The notes beneath the pieces are model-generated. The model was not told the DNA's origin. It was given only the letters and a program-made list of their open reading frames with translations, and did no database searches. Positions 40,665-48,801 of a stretch of 64,000 nucleotides of DNA are shown piece by piece. This stretch comes from Actinomycetota bacterium. Lineage in GTDB: Bacteria > Actinomycetota > Actinomycetes > Propionibacteriales > Propionibacteriaceae. The stretch lies in the NCBI GenBank assembly GCA_020161015.1, contig JAIUOT010000040.1, positions 36,594-100,593 of the forward strand, given 5' to 3'. The position numbers and the translations under genes are program-made. Numbering within the stretch: position 1 is the stretch's first letter; the number at the start of each line of letters is the position of its first letter.

Positions 40665-43349
40665 TCAGCGGGGACGGACGAAGACCGCGGCCGTGCGCTC
40701 CGGGACGGTCACCCAGTCCGTGCCCGCCTCTGCCCCGCGGACCATCTCGTCGGCCCCGGACCGCTGCACCGGGTGCAGCCGAAAGCCCGCCAGGTCCATC
40801 GGCAGGACCTGCCGGACCAGCCACGGCGTGGCGTTGACCACCAGCAGCAGGCCCGACCACCGCTCGTCCACCGGATCGGTGCGGTCGTCGACCGCCATCG
40901 CGACGACGCCGGGGAGCTGGTGCCAGCTGTTCGAGGCCGGGAACGACACCTTCGCCCGGACGCGGGCGGCACTGCCCAGGCGGAACAACCGCGTGGACGC
41001 GCGCAGCCGCAACAGGTCGAGGGCCTGGGCATGGGCCCGGCGGATGTCGTCCGGTGACGGCTTCAGACGCGGGTCGGCCAGCAGCGGCGCCAGCACGTGC
41101 CAGGCCCGGGCGTTGTCGCGCTCGGGCGGGAGCCCGGCGGCGAACCCGTTGTCGGTCATCGTGAAGTCGAGGTAGTTGAACCAGTCGCCGGAGTTGTAGG
41201 AGTTCCGGTCGAGGCTCTTGCTGCGCAGGATGTCGGTGCCCGCGTGCCACATCACCGGGCTCTGCCCGAGGGTGGCGAGCGCGAGACAGACCGTGTTGAG
41301 CCGCACCCGCGCCGCCATCGGCGTGGCCGGGTGGAGCTTCAGCGTGAGCGCGTCGAACAGCGTCTCGTTGTCGTGGGCGTCCACGTAGCTGATCGCCTCG
41401 CCCGGCTCGTCGGCGTAGCCCGCCGGGCGGCCACCGAAGTCGAGGTCCTCGCCGCTGACGTCCGCGTGGCGGGAGTTCGAGCCGAAGCGGACGCTGCGCA
41501 ACGTGCCGGCAAGCCCCAGCTGGACCAGGTCGGTGTACCAGGCGAGCCGCTCGCCCTGGAGCCGCTCGTCCCCGTTCACTCCGGTGCCGTTGTCGGCGCT
41601 GAGCAGGCCCGTACCGAAGCCCTGGCCGCGGGGGTCCGCGTCCCACACCGAGCCACCGCGGACGGCGTCCCGCAGCCGGTCGGAGAAGGTCGCGATCCCG
41701 GTGCCGCCGAGCTGGCCCTGGGTGGCCTGGACGAACCGGGCGTTGTCGGCCACCTCGCCGAAGTTCCACCCCTCGCCGTACATCGTCACCGCGCGGCCGT
41801 CCACCCCGTCGGCCTCGGGGGTGAGCGCGTCCAGCGCCGCCCGGACCGCCAGCATGTTCGCCCGGCTGTGGTGGCCCATGAGGTCGAAACGGAAGCCGTC
41901 CACGCGGTAGTGCCGCACCCAGTGCACGCACGCGTCCACCATGAGCTTCTGGGCCATCAGGTTCTCGGTGGCCACGTTCGGGCAGCACGTCGAGGTCTCC
42001 ACCGCACCGACGGCGTCGAGGCGGTGGTAGTACCCGGGGACGATCCGGTCGAGCACCGACTTGCTGTCCTGGCCCGCGCTCGCGGTGTGGTTGAACACCT
42101 GGTCGAGCACGACGCGCAGGCCCGCGGCGTGGAAGGCGCCCACCATCGCCCGGAACTCCGACACCCGCGCCGCACCCTCTGCAGCGTCCAGGGTCGAGGA
42201 GTAGGAGCCCTCCGGGGCGAAGTAGTGCCAGGGGTCGTAGCCCCAGTTGAAGCCGCTGCGCCCGCCGGCAGCGTTCACGCTGCGCTGCTGCTCCGGACTG
42301 TCGGGCGGCAGCTGCTTCAGGTGCTCCCACGGTGGTGCGATGCGTCGCTCGGGATGCTCCTCGACGGTGGCGTTGTCGAACAGCGGCAGCAGCTGGACGG
42401 TGTTCAGCCCCGCGTCCGCCAGCCGGCGCAGGTGCGCCATGCCCGCGCTGTCCACGGTGGGGGCGAGGTACGTGCCGCGCAGGCCCGCGGGAACGCTGGC
42501 GTCCGAGATCGAGAAGTCCCGCAGGTGCAGCTCGTAGACCACCTGGTCGACCGGGTGCTCCAGCCGGGGCGGCACCGCGGACGCCCACTGCGCCGGGGCG
42601 AGCGCCGGGTCCGCCGGGTCGACGAGCACCGAGTGGGTGGAGTTCACGGTGAGCGACACCGAGTACGGGTCGGTCACCTGGTTGGCGACCACGCGCCGGT
42701 GGTGCGGGGTGTAGACGGTCACCTCGTAGCGGTAGCGGGCACCTCGCCACCCCGCCTCGCCGGTGACCGCCCAGGTGCCGTCGTCCGCGGGGACCATCCG
42801 GCGTCGTTCCGGGGCGTCGTGGAGGCTCGCTCCCACGGGCCACAGCAGCAGCGCCACCTGGCGGGCGGTCGGCGCCCACAACCGGAGGGTGGGGGTGCCG
42901 AGGTGCCACGTGGCGCCGAGGTCGGCGTCGGCCGCCGAGGCGTAGAGCTCGTCGATCACTCCGGCGAGTTGCAGCTGCCCCGCGTCCAGCAGGCGCCCGG
43001 AGGGCCGGTGGGCGCTGACCGCCACCTGACAGCGCACGGCCTCGGCAGCGCTGGCCGCGGCCTCGTCCGACAGCCGGAGCGCCAGGTGGGCGTGCAGGTG
43101 CGGGAAGCGTGCCACCACGTCGGCGGGAAGGCCCGCGGGGTCGAACCGGAGGGAGGCGGTGCGCCAGGGCACCGGCTCGCTCGCCGTGGGATCGATATGG
43201 TCCTGGGCCGACCAGTGCAGCCGCCAGTCGAGCGAGGCGGGCGCCTCTCCCGGCGGCAGGTGCCCGGGTGGCCAGGCGATCACGCCGGGACGCAGCCAGT
43301 GTCCCGGGGCCTCCTCGAGGCCGGGGGCGTCATCGGCCGTCCACTGCAC
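40665..43349 (-). CDS. pulA: Pullulanase-type alpha-1,6-glucosidase
   Basis: The 894-aa GH13 debranching enzyme has an N-terminal pullulanase N2-like region (about 40-130) and a CBM48-type domain (about 150-245; TLRLWAPTARQVALLLW). The catalytic barrel follows: VVLDQVFNHT, nucleophile Asp 489 in DGFRFDLMG, acid/base Glu 526 in YGEGWNFGE and YVDAHDNETLFD. FNWGYDPWHY is the pullulanase-specific segment. No signal peptide is present, so it acts inside the cell on glycogen or imported branched dextrins. It lies 197 bp upstream of the Hdr operon in the same direction but appears independent. Confidence 0.94.
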   Translation of the reverse strand: MQWTADDAPGLEEAPGHWLRPGVIAWPPGHLPPGEAPASLDWRLHWSAQDHIDPTASEPVPWRTASLRFDPAGLPADVVARFPHLHAHLALRLSDEAAASAAEAVRCQVAVSAHRPSGRLLDAGQLQLAGVIDELYASAADADLGATWHLGTPTLRLWAPTARQVALLLWPVGASLHDAPERRRMVPADDGTWAVTGEAGWRGARYRYEVTVYTPHHRRVVANQVTDPYSVSLTVNSTHSVLVDPADPALAPAQWASAVPPRLEHPVDQVVYELHLRDFSISDASVPAGLRGTYLAPTVDSAGMAHLRRLADAGLNTVQLLPLFDNATVEEHPERRIAPPWEHLKQLPPDSPEQQRSVNAAGGRSGFNWGYDPWHYFAPEGSYSSTLDAAEGAARVSEFRAMVGAFHAAGLRVVLDQVFNHTASAGQDSKSVLDRIVPGYYHRLDAVGAVETSTCCPNVATENLMAQKLMVDACVHWVRHYRVDGFRFDLMGHHSRANMLAVRAALDALTPEADGVDGRAVTMYGEGWNFGEVADNARFVQATQGQLGGTGIATFSDRLRDAVRGGSVWDADPRGQGFGTGLLSADNGTGVNGDERLQGERLAWYTDLVQLGLAGTLRSVRFGSNSRHADVSGEDLDFGGRPAGYADEPGEAISYVDAHDNETLFDALTLKLHPATPMAARVRLNTVCLALATLGQSPVMWHAGTDILRSKSLDRNSYNSGDWFNYLDFTMTDNGFAAGLPPERDNARAWHVLAPLLADPRLKPSPDDIRRAHAQALDLLRLRASTRLFRLGSAARVRAKVSFPASNSWHQLPGVVAMAVDDRTDPVDERWSGLLLVVNATPWLVRQVLPMDLAGFRLHPVQRSGADEMVRGAEAGTDWVTVPERTAAVFVRPR

Positions 43350-43434
43350 CCTGCCGATTCTGCCACCGGCCGCACCCGGGCAGGTTCACCAGATCCGGGG
43401 CGAAAGGATGCACCAACACCACCGCCCCCGGTGG

Positions 43435-45240
43435 TCAACCGTGCAGGCGGGCGTACCGGCCGCCCCGGGCGAGCAGCTCGTCGTGGCGTCCGCGCTCGAC
43501 GATGCGGCCGCGGTCGAGCACGACGATCTGGTCCGCGCCCCGGACGGTGCTCAGCCGGTGGGCGATGGTCAGGGTCGTGCGTCCGGCCATGAGGGTGTCC
43601 AGCGCGGCCTGCACCTCGCGCTCGGTGTCGGTGTCGAGGGCGGAGGTGGCCTCGTCGAGCACCAGGATGGGCGGGTTGACGAGCAGCGTCCGTGCGATCG
43701 CGAGGCGCTGCCGCTCGCCGCCGCTGAAGCGGTGGCCCCGCGCACCCACGACGGTATCGAGGCCGTCGGGCAGCCCGGCGACCACGTCGGCCACCTGCGC
43801 CGCCTCGAGGGCGGCCCACAGCTCCTCGTCGCTCGCCCCGGGCGCTGCCTCCCGGAGATTGGCCGCGATCGTCGTGTGCGCGAGGTAGGTCTCCTGGGTC
43901 ACCATGCCCACGATCCGCGTCCGGTCCTCGCTCGCGAGCTCACGCAGGTCGACGCCGTCGACCCTCACCCGTCCGCTCGTCGGGTCGGCCAGGCGGACGA
44001 GCAGCGCGGCCAGCGTGGACTTGCCCGAGCCGGTCTCGCCGACGACCGCGACCGACTGGCCCGCCCCGATGCTGAGGTCGATGCCGGACAGCGCGTCCTG
44101 CGTGCCGTCGGGGAAGCGGTAGCCCACCTGCTCGAACCGCACCTCTCCCAGCACGGACGCGGGGTCGAGCCGCACCGGGTGCGCGGGCTCCGGCACCTCC
44201 ACGGGCAGGTCGAGGTAGCCGAAGATGCGGCTGAGCAGGGCCATGGACGCCACCCACTGCGCGCCGACGTTCAGCAGGCCCATGATCGGCCGGAAGATCG
44301 TGCCCTGGAGGCTGGCGAAGGCGATCAGCGTGCCGATGGAGATGTCACCGGACAGGCCGGGGAAGCCGGCGATGAGGTAGAGCAGCGCGGGGATGGCGGC
44401 GAAGACGATGCCCATGGTCGCCATCCGCCAGCGCCCGGCCAGCTGGGAGCGCACCTCCAGGTCGATCAGCGCGGAGGAGGTGTCGGCGAAGTCGCGCTCG
44501 CGGGCGGGCCCGCTGCCCAGGGTCTTGGTGAGCATCGCCCCGTTCACGCTCAGCGCCTCCTCGACCTGGGTGTGCAGGTCGGCCAGCGCCCGCTGCTGGG
44601 CGAGGGTGATGTCGCGGCGCACCAGCGCCACGCGACGGGTGAGCGCGATGGCCGGGGGAAGGACGAGGAGCGAGAGCAGCGACAACCGCCAGTTGAGCAC
44701 CAGCATGGCGACGGCGGTGGCCACAGCCGTGGTGAGGTTGGCAGCGATCGAGGTGGCGGTGGTGGTCACGACCGACTGCAGGCCGGCGACGTCCTGGAGG
44801 AGTCGCGACTGGATCTCGCCGCCCCGCGTCCGCTTGAAGAACTCCATCGACTGGGCCTGGAGGTGGGCGAAGACCTTCACGCGGAGCGTGTGCATCACGC
44901 GCTGGCCCATCCCGGTCGCGAGCCACGTCTGCCACACCCCGAGGACGCCGGTGACGGCGGCGACGGCCACCATTCCGGCCACCAGCCAGGCGAGCAGGAC
45001 GGTGTCCCCGCCCGGCAGGGCGACGTCGATGATCTCGCGCAGCAGGAACGGCTGCGCGAGGCCGACCACGGAGGCGACCACGATGATGCCGGTGACGGCG
45101 GCCAGTTCCAGGCGGTGCCCCCGGAACATCGCCGCGACGCGGGAGAAGGCCACCGGGGACTCGGCCAGCTGCGCGCGGTCGGCGGGGTTGATCCGGGAGG
45201 GCCCGCGCATCTCGACAGGGCTCGTCGCCATCAGGCTCAT
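43435..45240 (-). CDS. ABC-type multidrug exporter, fused permease/ATPase
   Basis: The 601-aa half-transporter has six membrane helices (about residues 40-330) and a C-terminal nucleotide-binding domain with GETGSGKST (Walker A), [15 protein letters not shown] (signature) and [12 protein letters not shown] (Walker B). An H-loop is in IAHRLST. It likely works as a homodimer, exporting drugs or lipids. GGAGG is 6 nt before the ATG. It is divergent from a MarR-family gene across 52 bp containing a palindrome, so it is probably the regulated target. Confidence 0.9.
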   Translation of the reverse strand: MSLMATSPVEMRGPSRINPADRAQLAESPVAFSRVAAMFRGHRLELAAVTGIIVVASVVGLAQPFLLREIIDVALPGGDTVLLAWLVAGMVAVAAVTGVLGVWQTWLATGMGQRVMHTLRVKVFAHLQAQSMEFFKRTRGGEIQSRLLQDVAGLQSVVTTTATSIAANLTTAVATAVAMLVLNWRLSLLSLLVLPPAIALTRRVALVRRDITLAQQRALADLHTQVEEALSVNGAMLTKTLGSGPARERDFADTSSALIDLEVRSQLAGRWRMATMGIVFAAIPALLYLIAGFPGLSGDISIGTLIAFASLQGTIFRPIMGLLNVGAQWVASMALLSRIFGYLDLPVEVPEPAHPVRLDPASVLGEVRFEQVGYRFPDGTQDALSGIDLSIGAGQSVAVVGETGSGKSTLAALLVRLADPTSGRVRVDGVDLRELASEDRTRIVGMVTQETYLAHTTIAANLREAAPGASDEELWAALEAAQVADVVAGLPDGLDTVVGARGHRFSGGERQRLAIARTLLVNPPILVLDEATSALDTDTEREVQAALDTLMAGRTTLTIAHRLSTVRGADQIVVLDRGRIVERGRHDELLARGGRYARLHG

Positions 45241-45267
45241 CTGCGGCCTCCAGAGTTTAGTGAGGTA

Positions 45268-45289
45268 ACCACAGGATATAAGCTGTGGT
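45268..45289. promoter_or_regulatory. Putative MarR operator overlapping the marR -10 box
   Basis: ACCACAG (45268-45274) and CTGTGGT (45283-45289) form a perfect 7-bp-arm inverted repeat around an AT-rich 8-bp centre. The centre supplies TATAAG/TAAGCT, which would be the -10 box of the MarR gene 8 nt before its ATG. Binding would block the marR promoter and the divergent exporter promoter. Confidence 0.72.
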
Positions 45290-45292
45290 GCC

Positions 45293-45715
45293 ATGGAGGT
45301 ATTCCCGGAGGCCCTCGCGGAGGAGTTCCTCCGCGTCGCCAGGCAGCTGCGCCGCGAGACCCAGCGCCGGATCGCCCCGCTGGGGCTGAACCTCCACCAG
45401 TCGCGGGCGCTCCGGGTGATCGCCGGGGCAGGGCCGCTGCGCCCGTCCGAACTGGCCGAACACCTGGGGATCGTCGCCCGCTCCGCGACCGACGCCGTCG
45501 CGGGGCTCGTGGCCGGCGGCTTCGTCGTCCGTGACACCGACCCGGCGGACCGGCGCGCCCACCTGCTGGCGATCTCGCCGGAGGGCAGCCGGGCACTCGC
45601 GGAGGTCGACCGGGTCCGCACGGAGGTGGGAGCGGAGCTGTTCGGCACCCTCGGCGCCGAGGACCGGGCCACCCTGGCCGCGCTGCTCGCCAGGCTCGGC
45701 GGCGGTGCGCCCTAG
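45293..45715 (+). CDS. MarR-family transcriptional regulator
   Basis: The 140-aa protein has the MarR winged helix: ARQLRRETQRRIAPLGLNLHQSRALRVI, LRPSELAEHLGIVARSATDAVAGLVAGGFV (recognition helix), and the wing VVRDTDPADRRAHLLAIS. The C-terminal helix is for dimerisation. It is divergent from the ABC exporter and has a palindrome at its promoter, so local autoregulation and control of the exporter are likely. It ends with TAG 26 bp before the next gene. Confidence 0.93.
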   Translation: MEVFPEALAEEFLRVARQLRRETQRRIAPLGLNLHQSRALRVIAGAGPLRPSELAEHLGIVARSATDAVAGLVAGGFVVRDTDPADRRAHLLAISPEGSRALAEVDRVRTEVGAELFGTLGAEDRATLAALLARLGGGAP

Positions 45716-45741
45716 ACTGCTCCACGCCTGAGGAGGTGCTG

Positions 45742-46122
45742 GTGGATCGGATCGGGTGGGACGTGGTCCTCGCCGTGGTCGTCGCGGCGTGGTTCGCCGT
45801 GACCGGGCTGGTCGAGCTGTTCTCGCGCACCCCCGCCGCCGGACGACGCGCAGCCGACGCCGAACCCGGGTGGGTCCGGGTGGGACGCCGCGTGCGTGGC
45901 GCCCTCGAGGTCATCGGCGCCGCAGCGGTCGCCGCCGGGGCGGTCATCGGCGCCCTCGGGCTGCGGGTGCCGTTCCCCGGACGCGCGGTCGGGCTCGGCC
46001 TCGCCGCGCTGGCCCTGTGGGGCGCGGCGGAGTCGGTGCGTCCCCCCTCGCGGTGGGTGCGCGTGCTCCTTGCGGCGCTCGGTTTCGCCCTGGCCGTGTT
46101 CTACGCCGGCTTCCGGGAGTGA
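45742..46122 (+). CDS. Small membrane protein of unknown function
   Basis: The 126-aa protein has about four hydrophobic segments (roughly residues 6-24, 55-75, 84-97 and 103-118) joined by short Arg-rich loops. The GTG at 45742 is chosen because AGGAGG (45731-45736) lies 5 nt upstream. The GTG at 45736 would overlap that site. It is probably co-transcribed with marR and with the winged-helix gene that starts 2 bp after its stop. I recognise no family. Confidence 0.7.
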   Translation: MDRIGWDVVLAVVVAAWFAVTGLVELFSRTPAAGRRAADAEPGWVRVGRRVRGALEVIGAAAVAAGAVIGALGLRVPFPGRAVGLGLAALALWGAAESVRPPSRWVRVLLAALGFALAVFYAGFRE

Positions 46123-46123
46123 C

Positions 46124-47197
46124 GTGGACCGCGACGGGGTGCTTGCTGCACGCCTTGCCACCCAGCGCCTGAGCGGGCCGCCCGCGTCCGGACCGGCACC
46201 GGCGGTGGCCGAACTCCTCTGCGTCCAGGCCCAGGACGCGCCCCTGGCACGGGCCATGATCGCGCTGCGCTGCGGGAGCACAGATGCCGGTGTCCGGGCC
46301 GCGGTCGCGCGCGGCGAGCTCGTCCGCACCCACGTGCTGCGCCCGACGTGGCACTACCTCGCCGCCGAGGACCTGCGCTGGCTGCTCGCGCTCACCTCCC
46401 CGAAGGTCGAATCCGGCATGGCGTCGCGCCACCGCCAGTTGTCCCTCACCGCTGCCCGGGTCGACGCCGGACTCTCCGTGGTGGCCGACGCGCTGGCCGG
46501 GCGCCGCTTCGCCCCGCGTCCGGCCCTCGGCACGGCGCTGGCGGGAGCAGGCGTCCTCGACCGGGACGACCCGCTCTTCGGCCAGCAGGTGGGGCACATC
46601 CTGCTGCTCGGCGAGCTCCGGGCACTGATCTGTTCCGCTCCGGTCGAGAGCACCGAGCACCACTACGCCCTGGTCGAGGAGGTGGTGCCCGCGAGCCGTC
46701 CCCGGGAGCACCGGGAGGCCCTCGCGGAGCTCGTGCGTCGCTTCGTCACCGGCCACGGGCCGGTCGCGCCGTCGGACCTGGTGCGCTGGGCCCGCGTCAC
46801 GCTCGGCGAGGTGCGGACGGCGCTTCGCGATCTCGACGGGCACCTCGCCCCGCTCGTGGTGGACGGACAGGAGCTGTGGCACGCCCCGGACGCCCTCCTG
46901 CCGGCCAGCCGGGCGCAGCGGGCCTGGCTGGTCTCGACCTTCGACGAGGTCTTCCTCAGCTATCGAAAGGTGCCCTGGCCGCGGTCTGCCGGACACCCCG
47001 CCGGCGAGGACCCCTACCGGTTCGCGGAGGCGGGCGGTGGGGTCGTGCTGTGCGATCTGGAGGACGTGGGCGCCTGGAAACGCACCCGCCGCGGCGGTCG
47101 CGTCCGGATCGAGCTCGAGCTCGACACCACCCTGTCCTCCTCGGCCCTCGGGGCGATCGACGATGCCGCCGCCACGCTCGCCACGGTGATCGCCTGA
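46124..47197 (+). CDS. AlkZ/YcaQ-like winged-helix DNA glycosylase family protein
   Basis: The 357-aa protein belongs to the winged-helix DNA-binding family that includes the crosslink-repair glycosylases YcaQ and AlkZ. The N-terminal LLCVQAQDAPLARAMIAL contains the Q-x-Q catalytic motif of that family. VLRPTWHYLAAEDLRWLLAL and STFDEVFLSYR are further family segments. If active it would unhook alkylated bases or interstrand crosslinks. In natural-product clusters AlkZ paralogs give self-resistance, but no such cluster is visible here. It starts 2 bp after the preceding stop. Confidence 0.8.
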   Translation: MDRDGVLAARLATQRLSGPPASGPAPAVAELLCVQAQDAPLARAMIALRCGSTDAGVRAAVARGELVRTHVLRPTWHYLAAEDLRWLLALTSPKVESGMASRHRQLSLTAARVDAGLSVVADALAGRRFAPRPALGTALAGAGVLDRDDPLFGQQVGHILLLGELRALICSAPVESTEHHYALVEEVVPASRPREHREALAELVRRFVTGHGPVAPSDLVRWARVTLGEVRTALRDLDGHLAPLVVDGQELWHAPDALLPASRAQRAWLVSTFDEVFLSYRKVPWPRSAGHPAGEDPYRFAEAGGGVVLCDLEDVGAWKRTRRGGRVRIELELDTTLSSSALGAIDDAAATLATVIA

Positions 47198-47250
47198 GCA
47201 CGCAGGTCGGTCCGTACACCTAGGCTGGGCACCGACCGCGAAGGAGCCCC

Positions 47251-48579
47251 ATGACCAGCGAGCAGGACCCCGTCGGGGAACCCGCGCGCCTGTGGGACAC
47301 CCCTGCGACATCGACTCCGGGGCCGGATGCGACGCCTCCGGCCTTCCCCACCCCCGACCGGTACGCGGGTGCTGCGGCGGGGCCGGCTTTCGCCGCACCC
47401 GACCCCTCCTGGCAACAGCCCCCCTCCGGCCCCTTCCAGGGGTACCCGCCCCCGCCGTACCCGGGCCAGACGTATCCGGGCCAGGCCTACCCGGGCCAGG
47501 CGTACCCGAGCCAGGCGTACCCGAACCCATACGGCCAGCCCACCGCCCCCCGGCCCTACGCCCACCAGGCCCCTCCCGGCGCGCCCTGGACGCAGCCGTA
47601 CGCCGGCCGGGCCGGGTTCCCGCCCCCGGGCGGAGCGCCGCAGGGCCCTCCACCACACTGGGTGGCGGCCCCGCCCCGGGCGCTCTCGGACGGGCGGTAC
47701 GACCCACCCCCGTCGGCGGGGCGCGGCTGGCTGGTGGCGCTGCTGAGCGTCGTCGGCGTGGTTGTCGTCGGGCTGATCGCTGCGCTGGCGGTGCCGTCCT
47801 TCACGGCCCTCGAGGTGCCGGGTCGCCGTCCGGGGGGCACGGCCTCGCCGGTGCCGCCGTCCGCTTCGGCGAGCCCCACGCCCGGCTCGCCGACGGCCGA
47901 GCCCACCCCGACGATGCCGAGCGACCCCGTGGCAGTGCTGAAGAAGAACCCGATCTACACGGTGAAGGTGCCGGCGAAGTGCCCGAGCCAGGGCAGGCCG
48001 AGCAGCAAGGCCGCCTTCCGCACCCAGGTGAAGGCCCTGCTGGCCTGTGAGAACTCGGCCTGGAAGAAGGCGCTCGCGCCGACCGCCGTCGAGTTCGCCA
48101 AGCCGAAGGTCGCCTTCTACGACGTCCGCACCTCCACCCCGTGCGGCAAGCTGGGAAACACCTTCCCCGCCGCGTACTGCAGCGCCGACCGCACGCTGTA
48201 CTTCTCGACCGCCTCCTACCAGCAGGGTCGCTACTACCGGCTGGCCGTGGCGCAGTTCGTGATGCACGAGTACGCCCACCACGTGCAGGAGCTGGCCGGC
48301 ATCTTCTCCGCGGAGGACGCGCTGGACGAGAGCCGGGCGGTGACCACCCGCCGCGTGGAGCTGCAGGCCCACTGCATGGCCCATTACCAGCTGACCCACT
48401 CCGACCTGGGGTTCGACAGCCTCGACCGGTCGGACGCGGAGTACCAGTTCAGCTACACCAGCGACGCCAAGGGCCACGGCTCGGTGAAGGCCGAGCGCTA
48501 CTGGGGACGTCGTGGTCTCGACGCCTCCACCATCGGCGCCTGCAACACCTGGAAGGTCAAGGCGTCGCTCGTGAAGTGA
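47251..48579 (+). CDS. YpfJ-type neutral zinc metallopeptidase with proline-rich N-terminus
   Basis: The 442-aa protein starts with a cytoplasmic disordered region of about 150 residues with repeated YPGQ/YPSQ units. One membrane helix (about 151-173) and an extracellular peptidase domain follow. The zinc motif is in FVMHEYAHHVQELAG (HEYAH), with a further Glu in VELQAHCMAHY. The KVAFYDVRTSTPCGKL segment fits the YpfJ family. Substrates are unknown. GAAGGAG is 7 nt before the ATG. Confidence 0.87.
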   Translation: MTSEQDPVGEPARLWDTPATSTPGPDATPPAFPTPDRYAGAAAGPAFAAPDPSWQQPPSGPFQGYPPPPYPGQTYPGQAYPGQAYPSQAYPNPYGQPTAPRPYAHQAPPGAPWTQPYAGRAGFPPPGGAPQGPPPHWVAAPPRALSDGRYDPPPSAGRGWLVALLSVVGVVVVGLIAALAVPSFTALEVPGRRPGGTASPVPPSASASPTPGSPTAEPTPTMPSDPVAVLKKNPIYTVKVPAKCPSQGRPSSKAAFRTQVKALLACENSAWKKALAPTAVEFAKPKVAFYDVRTSTPCGKLGNTFPAAYCSADRTLYFSTASYQQGRYYRLAVAQFVMHEYAHHVQELAGIFSAEDALDESRAVTTRRVELQAHCMAHYQLTHSDLGFDSLDRSDAEYQFSYTSDAKGHGSVKAERYWGRRGLDASTIGACNTWKVKASLVK

Positions 48580-48653
48580 GCCACCGGCGGTCGGCACGCC
48601 CGCGCGCGATGGCGGGTGGGCTCGGCGCGCGGCCTGCCGTCTCATGGACGCGC

Positions 48654-48690
48654 AATTGGTCAGACCAGGTACGCAATTTCAATTGGTCTG
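48654..48690 (+). promoter_or_regulatory. GntR (PdhR/FadR-like) operator upstream of pflB
   Basis: AATTGGTCAGACCA (48654-48667) contains the palindrome TGGTC-A-GACCA and matches the PdhR-type box ATTGGTNNNACCAAT in all but the last bases. A second half-site, AATTGGTCTG, follows 27 bp downstream (48681-48690). Both stand out as AT-rich in a GC-rich 222-bp spacer. A pyruvate- or lactate-sensing GntR regulator is a reasonable guess. Confidence 0.6.
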
Positions 48691-48801
48691 GGTGTCGGCA
48701 GGCAACCCCCGCCCCGCCCGTGGCACGTACCCCGACGCCGCGGCGCACCGAATTCCCCAACGACGAGCAGGCGTCACCCGCCCGCGCCCTGAAGGAGACC
48801 G

